From an uncultured Paraprevotella sp. (GTDB taxonomy: Bacteria; Bacteroidota; Bacteroidia; Bacteroidales; Bacteroidaceae), in the NCBI GenBank assembly GCA_944321525.1, contig CALULQ010000019.1, positions 1-64,000 on the forward strand: DNA of 64,000 nucleotides, written 5' to 3'. Positions 26,887 to 34,647 of the stretch are shown here, in pieces; the stretch's first letter is position 1; each line of letters starts with the position of its first letter. A program made the position numbers and the translations under genes. Below the pieces are notes generated by a model. It saw nothing but the letters and a program-made list of their open reading frames with translations. It ran no database searches and was not told the DNA's origin.

Positions 26887-29612
26887 ATACAAGGAAAAAG
26901 ACGGAATGGATGAAAGCCGGCGCCATCGTGCTCTTGTGTGGCGCCCTCTTCCCCGCTGCGTCGTGGGCGCAGAAGAAGCCTTTAGACCTGGACGCCTGCA
27001 TGACGTGGAAGCGTGTGGATTCGCCGGACCTTTCGCCTTCCGGCCGGTGGATCACCTACCGGGTGGTGCCGTTGGAGGCCATGGGAGACGAAGAGGACTC
27101 CCGTGTGCTCCATGTGTTCGACACGCGGACCCGCAAGGAATTCCTCATCCCGGACCAGTACGGTGTGCGTTTCTGCGACGATGACCGCATGCTGTATTAC
27201 GATGCCGAGGATTCTGCCGGTGTGGCGCGGACGACGCTCATGTCCCTTCCTTCCGGGCGGAAGGAGGTATGGCCGCATGAGGAACCGTTCAATCCCGTGG
27301 AAGGCACGCCCTATTCGGTTTCGCTGACACGTGTGGCGAAGGACACTGTCCGCCGCACGCCCGCTTTCGGCCGCTTGGTGGTGCGCCATCGGAAGACCGG
27401 CAAGGCATTTCACATCGACAGCGTGGGGTATTACCGGTTGTACGACAAGGGCCGTTCCCTTCTCTTTCTCCGCGAAAGTCCGCAGGGCGGCGGGAATACG
27501 TTGTGCTACGGCCCGCTCTCCGGGCCATACGCCACGCTCTACCAGAGCCCGGTGGCGGGACAGCCCACGTCCTTCAGTTTCGATGCCACTGCCCGTGGCG
27601 GTGAATTCGTCGTGAGCGATTCTCTGTGGTACAGTTTCTCGCTGAAGGACGGTCGCCTACGGCAGGAGTTCGACGCGGCGGAGATTCCCGTACCCGCCGG
27701 GATGAAGGCTTCCGCCGTGTCGGTATGTCGGACGAATCCGGATTACGTCACTCTGGAACTGCGCCCGCTGCATGAGGCCAAGTCGGTGAGGATGCCGGAG
27801 AAACCCGTGCCGGAGCGGAGCTTCGAGCTGGAGCTTTGGACGTGGGACGAACCGGAAGTACCTACGTTGCAGAGTAGGGGAGGCCGTCGTGCCGCTCCGC
27901 GTTCCCAGTATGTCTATTGCCGTTCGGCGGGCACGCTCGTGGAGGCTGCCCCGGCGGAAGCCACCTTGTATATGCCCGGGGCGGAAGGAGAGGCGCGATA
28001 TGCGCTTTATACCGACGAGACGCCCTACCGCCCCATGCGCGAATGGCTCTACGAGATGCCTTTCGACGTCTACGCCGTAGACCTCCGCACGGGAGAGCGC
28101 CGTCGGGTGGGGGAGAAATACCGTCTGGCACCCAAATGGTCGCCTGCCGGCCGCTGGGCCTTGATGTACGACCCGTTGGCTCGTGTGTGGAACAAGTTCG
28201 ACAGTCGCACCGGGACGCTCATCGATGTTTCCACGGCCATTGGTCATCCCGTGTATGACGAGGCCCACGACAAGCCGTTGCCCGCTTCGCCCTATGGTCT
28301 GGCCGGATGGTCGGCCGACGGGAACTCCGTCTTCATCTGCGACGCCTGTGACTGGTGGCGCGTCGACCTCACGGGGCATGATGCTCCCCATTGCCTTACG
28401 CGGGGCTATGGCCGTTCGCATGGCAAGGTCATCCGTAAGGTGGTGAGCAACATTGAAGTGGACCTTTTCCGCCCCTCCGACCGCGTGGCGGTAACGGTCT
28501 TCGACACGGAGACGCTCGACACCGGGCTTGCCCTTCTCAGTCTGAAAGACGGTAGCTTGCGCCTATTGGCCGACGGCCCTTACGACTATTCCGCGCTCCG
28601 CTATTCCGACAATCGCCGCTACCTTCTCTGGCAGCGACAGAACGTGGCCGAGGACCGCGACCTGTGGTGGAGCCGTGCCGATGACTTTTCCGACTCCCTT
28701 CGTGTGACGCGGGCCAATCCCCAGCAGGCGGACTACCGTTGGGGGACGGTGCGCGCTGTGGAGTGGACCAACTACGCCGGCCGGCGCAACCGCGGTTTGC
28801 TCTACTTGCCCGAGGGGTACACACCGGAGGAGGAATATCCCGTCATTGTACAGTTCTACGAGACACACACGGAGGGGAAGAACGTCTATCCCGCACCCAT
28901 GCTCTCCAGTGCCATGGGCGAGGTGATGTATCTGGTCAGCCGTGGTTATGTGGTCTTCATGCCCGATGTGCATTTCACCGTCGGTAATCCCGGGCAGAGC
29001 TGCTACGACGCCGTGGTGAGCGGCACGGAGTACCTCATCTCCCAAGGCATTGCCCGTCGCGGGCGCATCGGTTTGCAGGGACACAGCTGGTCCGGCTTCC
29101 AGACGGCTTGGCTCGTCACTCGTACCGATACCCTCTTCGCCTGTGCCAACATCTGTGCCCCCATTACCGACATGGTGACGGGCTACCTCGGCATCCGCGA
29201 CGGCAGCGGCCTGCCCCGCTACTTCATGTACGAGGAGTGGCAGAGCCGCATGGGCAAGACCTTGTGGGAGGACAAAGACGCCTATCAGGAAAACTCTCCG
29301 TTGTTGGAAGCGGACAAGATACGCACCCCGTTGCTCATCCTGCACAACGACCGCGACGAGGCTGTGGACTATGCCCAAGGCCGTGCCCTCTATCTGGCCA
29401 TGCGCCGCTTGCGCCGTCCGGCCTGGCTGCTCAACTATAAGGGCGAGGGCCACTTCGTCATGGATGCCGCTGCCCGCCGCGACTGGACATTGCGCATGAC
29501 GCAGTTCTTCGACCATTACCTGAAAGGCGCCTCCTGCCCGCGCTGGATGAAGGAGGGCATTCGTTTGGGAGAGCGGGGAATTGATGACAAATACGAATTA
29601 ACAAACCCATAA
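26883..29612 (+). CDS. Diverged S9-family peptidase, 909 aa
   Basis: Signal peptide ending at SWAQ (residue about 30), then a propeller that is less conserved than in the two upstream genes, and a C-terminal S9 hydrolase domain. Nucleophile motif GHSWSG (Ser735) instead of GHSGGG, Asp825 in NDRDEAV and His857 in GEGHFV. GHSWSG is the form seen in the S9 subgroup annotated in Bacteroides as prolyl oligopeptidase family proteins. The enzyme probably cuts longer or different peptides than the DPP IV-like pair, giving the locus two activities. Overlaps the previous gene by four bases. Confidence 0.83.
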   Translation: MNTRKKTEWMKAGAIVLLCGALFPAASWAQKKPLDLDACMTWKRVDSPDLSPSGRWITYRVVPLEAMGDEEDSRVLHVFDTRTRKEFLIPDQYGVRFCDDDRMLYYDAEDSAGVARTTLMSLPSGRKEVWPHEEPFNPVEGTPYSVSLTRVAKDTVRRTPAFGRLVVRHRKTGKAFHIDSVGYYRLYDKGRSLLFLRESPQGGGNTLCYGPLSGPYATLYQSPVAGQPTSFSFDATARGGEFVVSDSLWYSFSLKDGRLRQEFDAAEIPVPAGMKASAVSVCRTNPDYVTLELRPLHEAKSVRMPEKPVPERSFELELWTWDEPEVPTLQSRGGRRAAPRSQYVYCRSAGTLVEAAPAEATLYMPGAEGEARYALYTDETPYRPMREWLYEMPFDVYAVDLRTGERRRVGEKYRLAPKWSPAGRWALMYDPLARVWNKFDSRTGTLIDVSTAIGHPVYDEAHDKPLPASPYGLAGWSADGNSVFICDACDWWRVDLTGHDAPHCLTRGYGRSHGKVIRKVVSNIEVDLFRPSDRVAVTVFDTETLDTGLALLSLKDGSLRLLADGPYDYSALRYSDNRRYLLWQRQNVAEDRDLWWSRADDFSDSLRVTRANPQQADYRWGTVRAVEWTNYAGRRNRGLLYLPEGYTPEEEYPVIVQFYETHTEGKNVYPAPMLSSAMGEVMYLVSRGYVVFMPDVHFTVGNPGQSCYDAVVSGTEYLISQGIARRGRIGLQGHSWSGFQTAWLVTRTDTLFACANICAPITDMVTGYLGIRDGSGLPRYFMYEEWQSRMGKTLWEDKDAYQENSPLLEADKIRTPLLILHNDRDEAVDYAQGRALYLAMRRLRRPAWLLNYKGEGHFVMDAAARRDWTLRMTQFFDHYLKGASCPRWMKEGIRLGERGIDDKYELTNP

Positions 29613-29627
29613 TCAAGGAAAAGAGAA

Positions 29628-30074
29628 ATGAGAAAGACATTGATGGCGGCCCTGTGGATGCTGGCTTGCACCGCATGGACCGCGCACGCCCAGAACAGCG
29701 TGGAGGCGCAGAAGAATTTGGAGAAGCGGATTATTGGAGAATGGTGCAATCCCTACACTTGGCAGGACACCGGCGAACTGAAGGGATTCCGCTTCGAGCC
29801 CGGAGGAAAATGTTCTGCCGTGGGCATTCCCTCACTCGAACTCGACACGTGGCGCATTGAAGACGGCTACCTGCTCATCAAAGGCCATAGCGTGGACGAG
29901 AACGGGAAGCGCGAAGCGTATGAGACGCGCGAGCGCATTGGTCAACTCACGTCCGATTCGTTGGAACTCGTGACGCAGGAAGCCAGTCCCCGCCTGGCCT
30001 TCCTCTATCTGAACACGAAATCCATCAAGAAGCTTGTTCCCCGTGAGGAGCCAGACGCGTCGAAGCAGCGTTAA
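29628..30074 (+). CDS. Small secreted lipocalin-like protein
   Basis: 148 residues: signal peptide (MRKTLMAALWMLACTAWTAHA) and one domain beginning IIGEWCNPYTWQDTGELKGF, the 'G.W......g....f..gG' pattern of lipocalin-like proteins of Bacteroidetes, then DTWRIEDGYLLIKGH and GQLTSDSLELVTQ. It begins 15 bases after the S9 peptidase and is the last gene before a terminator, so it is part of the same operon. Possible role: binding a hydrophobic or peptide product, or an inhibitor-type chaperone for the peptidases; nothing in the sequence decides this. Confidence 0.6.
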   Translation: MRKTLMAALWMLACTAWTAHAQNSVEAQKNLEKRIIGEWCNPYTWQDTGELKGFRFEPGGKCSAVGIPSLELDTWRIEDGYLLIKGHSVDENGKREAYETRERIGQLTSDSLELVTQEASPRLAFLYLNTKSIKKLVPREEPDASKQR

Positions 30075-30088
30075 GGCTATTGTCCTGT

Positions 30089-30137
30089 CCCCGTCCCCTG
30101 TCCGCGGATGTGCCGCGCCCGGTGACGGGGATTTTTT
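30089..30137 (+). terminator. Operon terminator after the peptidase cluster
   Basis: CCCCGTC (30089-30095) pairs with GACGGGG (30124-30130), with CGCGG/CCGCG inside, followed by ATTTTTTC. It is a strong intrinsic terminator 15 bases after the lipocalin-like gene. Confidence 0.85.
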
Positions 30138-30192
30138 CTGATTTCGCCTCTTGAAAATAAAATTATAGTCGCTTATAACATAATTATTCGTA

Positions 30193-30911
30193 GATTTTCC
30201 GGGAAGGAAAGAAAGATGGCCCTCGGGAATACCCTTGCATGTTTGGGTGGTGTCGGTCGTCTCTTGTCGCGAAGGCGCCAAAAGGCCGGCGGACGGCAAC
30301 AAGTCCCCAAATTTCATTTTGTCAGAATGTCAAGACAGCCCCTGCGAGAACCGCACAAACGGACGCGGGACGGGAACAGAACGGAAATGCGCGAACCTCG
30401 TGCGCCCAAGGGAATGCAGGATGAAAGCCGGAAGCCGGTTTCTGCGACATTCTGCCGCCAGCCACGGAACGCCGTGCGGCCGGAACCCTCACCCCGCGTC
30501 AGCCTCGCGAGGGGAATGGTTTGCAAAAAGACAAACGGGGTTTGCACGCGGGCGGACTCCATCCAGAGCGGGAAAAGCCTTCCGAAGCCCTGTTTTTCCC
30601 TTCATTCCGCACCCGCAGGAACTGCCTTGCGGTAAAAAGGTTTCGCCTTTGCGGAAGGCGGTTCGTTTCTTTGCGGAAAGCGATTCTGCTTTTACCGCAA
30701 AAAAACGACCGTCGGGACGGAGAAATGCTCCATACAAACAGTTCCTCCACCCGTTTTTTAACAGTCCGGCCCCTTTTTACGGCGGTCCGTCCTGTCATTG
30801 AAACACGGAAGCGAAAGGAAAGCCTTTCTTCCTGACGGGAAATTCCGTGCCTGGGGTGACAATCCGACACGGGCGTTATAGCTGCTTCCCCCACTGGATT
30901 TCTACCGAGCC
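30193..30911. mobile_element. MITE-like element copy B, inverted and truncated
   Basis: The segment is homologous over nearly its whole length to the reverse complement of 4205-4972: TTCCGGGAAGGAAAGAAAGA against TTCCGGGAAAGGACGAAAGA at one side, then the same TTTGTCA/TGACA palindrome and the same TTTGCGG blocks. One terminus is intact (CCACTGGATTTCTACCGAGCC minus its first base, ending at 30911). The other terminal repeat is missing: homology stops near 30193 in AT-rich sequence. No transposase is encoded. Together with copy A it brackets about 25 kb in inverted orientation. The 118 bases between the operon stop and this element hold only the terminator and AT-rich sequence. Confidence 0.75.
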
Positions 30912-30931
30912 GTGAAGGCTCTCCCCCTTTT

Positions 30932-31450
30932 TTATAGGGCGGCCATCAGTTCCTTGTAAATAAGGGCATCTTCTTCGAGAAAGCAGCAAAAGATGACTTT
31001 TCCGTCGTAAGCTCCTGAGCGCAGGTGTGCCAAGACGGTCTTCAATGCAATGTCGGCGGCTTCGCGGTGTGGATAGCCGTACACTCCGGTGCTGATGCAG
31101 GGGAATGCGATGCTGCGCAGCCCGTTTGCTTCCGCGATGCGCAAGGCCGAATCATAGCACGAGGCGAGCAGTTCGGCCTCGTGGTGTCCGCCTCCTTGCC
31201 ACACGGGGCCCACGGTGTGGATGACCTTCCGGCAGGGCAGGTTGTAAGCGTCCGTCATTTTGCTCTCGCCTGTACGGCAACCGTTCAGCGTGCGGCATTC
31301 TTCCAACAGTTTCGGTCCGGCGGCGCGGTGTATCGCACCGTCCACGCCCCCGCCGCCCAGAAGCGAGCAGTTGGCTGCGTTCACGATGGCGTCCACTTGC
31401 AGGCAGGTGATGTCGCCCGTGACGATGTGGATTTTCTCTTGAGTTTTCAT
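30932..31450 (-). CDS. Macro-domain protein, O-acetyl-ADP-ribose deacetylase-like
   Basis: 172 residues from the ATG at 31450, chosen because it overlaps the stop of the upstream gene as ATGA; the frame is open further upstream. Hallmarks of the YmdB/MacroD macro domain: GDITCLQVDAIVNAAN, then LLGGGGVDGAIHRAAG (loop that carries the catalytic Asp in this class) and ISTGVYGYPHREAADIA. Macro domains remove ADP-ribose from proteins or hydrolyse O-acetyl-ADP-ribose in the cytoplasm. Coupling to a DUF4954 gene is not something I can explain functionally. The domain is complete. Confidence 0.88.
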   Translation of the reverse strand: MKTQEKIHIVTGDITCLQVDAIVNAANCSLLGGGGVDGAIHRAAGPKLLEECRTLNGCRTGESKMTDAYNLPCRKVIHTVGPVWQGGGHHEAELLASCYDSALRIAEANGLRSIAFPCISTGVYGYPHREAADIALKTVLAHLRSGAYDGKVIFCCFLEEDALIYKELMAAL

Positions 31451-33447
31451 AAGCGGTTTATTTTTTGCAGCCACCCGTCGGCTTTTTCTTGTATCCGGGT
31501 TTGCTGTTTTTCCAGTTCCTGTATCAGCGGCTGTCTGTCCGGTGTGCCCAAGACGGCTTGCCGGTCAGCCTCGGCCTCCGTTTCATCGCCGTCGATGCCG
31601 AACGCGCAATGTGAGGGCATAACGAACTCTTTATAAGCGTCTGCGATGGTTTGCCGTCCCAGTTTGGAGGCCGCGTCGGCCCATTTCCGGATGACGGGCA
31701 GACAGAGGGTGGCGACAAAGTTGTCCGGCGTGGTTTCCGGATTGGCTTCGAGCAACCGTCCCCATGTCCAGGCCCAAGCCAGCTCTTCGTATCCGTCTTG
31801 CATGGCTTGCAGGCGGTTGCCCAGTTCCTCAATGTGGGTCATTCCTCCGTTGGAGATGTCGCCTTCCAGTCGGTCCACTTCTTCTTTCGTGGCTATCAGT
31901 CCTCCGACGTCGCACCATCGGCCGTCGCAGGGGGCGGCCGGCCGGAGCGCGGAATAGAGGTCTTGCGGCAGCGGGGCGTCGAACCGTTCCAGCCGCTTCT
32001 GCAATTGTTCGCCGAAGAACCGGTCGATGGCCATCCGGTAGAGTTCCCGTCCGGCTTCCGCATGGCGGCGTTTGATGCGCAGGCCGTTCCATTCTATTTC
32101 CTGCGCGTTGTCGCTCCAACGGTTGCCGAAGCCCGAAAGCAGGGCGTATCCTTGCAGGACCCGCTCCATGACGTAGGGCGAGAAGGCATCGAACACAATC
32201 GGGTCCAGCCGCGGCGCGCCTGCGGGGCGTCCGTCCCGTTCCGGCCACTTGCGGATGTCGCGCAGCGTGCCGACGTTCCGCAGGGCGATGCCGGGGATGA
32301 CGTAGTTTGCGCCGTCTTTGCCCTGTACGATGTAGGAGAAGGGCAGTTCGTGGCTGTCGATGAAAGGCTCGCAGTGCCCCATGACGAGCGAGAAGGCACC
32401 GATGCGCACGGGCCATGAGATATGTGTGCCGGAGGCCGTCTTGCATCCCCGTTCCAGTACGCCGTGGCGCGCGGGACCGAGTTTGTAGGCGTGGTTGCTC
32501 TGGTTGGTGGCCGAGCCGGCGTTCATGAACGAGAACATGCCGCCGATGAGCAGCGTGGACTTGTGGTGGGTCACGGTGTAGGGGCCGGCCAGCACGGCGC
32601 AGGCCTCGCCGTTTTCGGCCTGGCAGTTGCAGGCAAAGTAGGTGTCCGAGGCGGTGAAGCCGTGCCCGATGGTGGAGGCCTCCCCCACATGGCAGCAGGT
32701 GAGCTGGGCGCGGTCGGATATGTGGCTGCCCGCCTGGAAGATGAAGTTGCGGGCGATGACACCATGCCCCACGAAGGTGGGAGCTTCCGGACGGCTGCTT
32801 ATCGTGCCGTTTTCCAGCAGTGTCACTCCGTCGAGAGTGGCACAAGCTCCGGTTTTGATGTCTTGCAGGTTTCCGCAATGAACTATCCGCGTCTGCCGTC
32901 CGATGTGTCCCCGTTCGCTGCTTTGGCTTTCGGCGTAGCCCGCGGCCATTTTCCGGAGGTTTTGTGTGAACGGGGGATTGTGGCGGTGCATGGCCTGCAA
33001 GTAGGCTTCCGGGGCCGAGAGACGGTCGTGCATGACGATTTCCCGTCCGCCGCTTTCGCTCATGACGGAGAGTTCCACGCCGTTGCCGAACGCAGAGCGT
33101 CCGGTCATGGCAAGGAGACCGGTGTGCAGGATGACGCATTCCGGAGCGATGTCGTAGTGCGCGATGTAGTCGTGCACGTGTTCGATGAGGCAGTCGTCCC
33201 CCACGGTGGTGTCGTGGAGCGTGGCGTGGCGGATGCCCGCGTGCCGCGTCACTCCACCGGTGAACGTGAAGATTTTCCGGAACGTCCCGATACGGTCCGT
33301 CCCGGAGAAATCCACGTATTCTATTTGCTGTAAGTCGGTGTCGGGGTGAATCTCGATGAGGCTCCAGTCCTCCGCCTTGCAGCCTTGCAGCCGGAGCCGG
33401 GCTATTTCCTGGTCCGTCAGTCTGCGGTAGTTCTCAGCTATGTTCAT
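31447..33447 (-). CDS. DUF4954 family protein
   Basis: 666 residues from ATG 33447 (MNIAENYRRLTDQEIARLRL), chosen because the DUF4954 domain starts there; the frame is open to 33654 through a conserved leader and an in-frame ATGGGAACATAC at about 33480. The middle contains rows of short hydrophobic repeats (VGDDCLIEHVHDYIAHYDIA, FVGHGVIARNFIFQAGSHIS, CCHVGEASTIGHGFTASDTY) that look like a left-handed beta-helix as in hexapeptide acyl- and nucleotidyl-transferases. DUF4954 is conserved in Bacteroidales, often near glycan genes, and has no established activity. The stop overlaps the start of the macro-domain gene. Confidence 0.8.
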   Translation of the reverse strand: MNIAENYRRLTDQEIARLRLQGCKAEDWSLIEIHPDTDLQQIEYVDFSGTDRIGTFRKIFTFTGGVTRHAGIRHATLHDTTVGDDCLIEHVHDYIAHYDIAPECVILHTGLLAMTGRSAFGNGVELSVMSESGGREIVMHDRLSAPEAYLQAMHRHNPPFTQNLRKMAAGYAESQSSERGHIGRQTRIVHCGNLQDIKTGACATLDGVTLLENGTISSRPEAPTFVGHGVIARNFIFQAGSHISDRAQLTCCHVGEASTIGHGFTASDTYFACNCQAENGEACAVLAGPYTVTHHKSTLLIGGMFSFMNAGSATNQSNHAYKLGPARHGVLERGCKTASGTHISWPVRIGAFSLVMGHCEPFIDSHELPFSYIVQGKDGANYVIPGIALRNVGTLRDIRKWPERDGRPAGAPRLDPIVFDAFSPYVMERVLQGYALLSGFGNRWSDNAQEIEWNGLRIKRRHAEAGRELYRMAIDRFFGEQLQKRLERFDAPLPQDLYSALRPAAPCDGRWCDVGGLIATKEEVDRLEGDISNGGMTHIEELGNRLQAMQDGYEELAWAWTWGRLLEANPETTPDNFVATLCLPVIRKWADAASKLGRQTIADAYKEFVMPSHCAFGIDGDETEAEADRQAVLGTPDRQPLIQELEKQQTRIQEKADGWLQKINRL

Positions 33448-33468
33448 TGTTGTTCTCTTTGTCTTTTC

Positions 33469-33532
33469 GTATGTTCCCATGCAGGAAACCGGTTTCAAGG
33501 CATAAAGAAACACTTTTTTTCTGAGAAAACGT
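33469..33532 (-). promoter_or_regulatory. Conserved leader block, copy 1 (DUF4954)
   Basis: On the minus strand this block begins ACGTTTTCTCAGAAAAAA and contains GTTTC-TTTATGCCTT-GAAAC (a hairpin) and GGTTTCCTGCATGGGAACAT. It is nearly the same as 41344-41406 in front of the membrane regulator. Two small stems can form. The block is likely a shared promoter or 5' leader. Confidence 0.6.
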
Positions 33533-33566
33533 GCGGGCAATGCTTGATTTTTTGCTTCATGCAGTC

Positions 33567-34622
33567 TTATTTCCTGTATTCTTCCAACTTTGTGGCTTCT
33601 TCGGCCGTGATGGGGACGACGGCGGCGTGCTTGGGCGACGAGAAGTTGGTGCATCGTATTTCTCCCTCGTCGAAGTGTCCCAAGTGGCGGAAGTTCTTGA
33701 AGTCCGTTGTTTCCATGAAACCGGAGTTATGGGGCTTGATAGAGAAAATGTCGTAGAGCAGGATCCAGCGGTCTTCATCGGCGAGCTTGTACATGGTGGG
33801 GGCCTCGCATGAGCTGCGTTCGGCATCGATTTGCTGTGGGAAGTACTTCCAACCCAGGTTGATGTGGTCGGAAACGGCCATCTTGATGCCAGCCCGTCCT
33901 TCTTATGCGCAGTAGGTCATGCAATAACGCCCGTCAGTCATGGGCATGATGTCGGCATCCAGCACTTGCACGTCCGGGTCCGGGTATTCAAAGAGCAGTT
34001 GGGGATAGGTCGAGAATCCGGTGAAGTTGTCGTTGGCGTAGGCATAATACAGCCGGGTCTTTCCCGTGCCGGTCTGGCGGATGGTGAGGTGAACCATCAG
34101 TTTTTCCGCTTCCGGGGCGTAGATGGTTTGCGGCGTCCAGTCGCATCCCAGGTCGCCGAACTTTTTCGGGAAGGCTTGGCTAATTCGGAATACGGTGTGG
34201 CTCCAGTGGATAAGGTCGCGGCTTTTCATCATGATGATTCTGCGGTTGTTGCCCCATCCGTATTTTTTCCCGTCCCTATCCCATTCGGTGTTCCGCAGTC
34301 CTTCTTATTGTCCGAAGATGTGCAGGTCGGTGGCCGTGAGATAGAAGCATCCGTCGGGAGCGCGGTAGATGTGCGGGTTGCGGATGCCGCCGCTCTCGCT
34401 GAGGCTGTCGCTCGCGATGACGGGCTTGTTCCCGTTCAGCGCATACCAGTCTTTGGCGTCCTTGCTGATGGCGAAGCGCAGCTGTTCTTGTGTCTGCCGG
34501 TCGCTTCCGCCTTCGAAATAGGCGAAAAGATAGTCCGCGAAGTCTTTTTCTTTCGGTTGTCTCCTTGCGGCGGCATGAAGCGCCGTCGCAAGGAGCAGGA
34601 AAAATAGCAGTCTCTTCTTCAT
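33567..34622 (-). pseudogene. GH43-like glycoside hydrolase with two in-frame TAA codons
   Basis: One frame from ATG 34622 to the stop at 33567 encodes a complete protein of about 351 codons: signal peptide (MKKRLLFFLLLATALHAAAR), then DYLFAYFEGG, GIRNPHIYRAPDGCFYLTATD, WGNNRRIIMMKSRDLIHWS, VQVLDADIMPM and DAERSSCEAPTMYKLAD. These are the beta-propeller motifs of family GH43 (arabinosidase/xylosidase/galactosidase type), with the conserved acids in RNPHIY, LDADI and CEAPT. TAA codons interrupt it at 34305-34307 and 33903-33905, both within ATAAGAAGGAC. There is no frameshift. Either a recent pseudogene or a read-through gene. It lies downstream of the PL11 lyase in the pectin locus. Confidence 0.75.
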
Positions 34623-34647
34623 CTTTGTTTATGTGTGAATGTATCCT

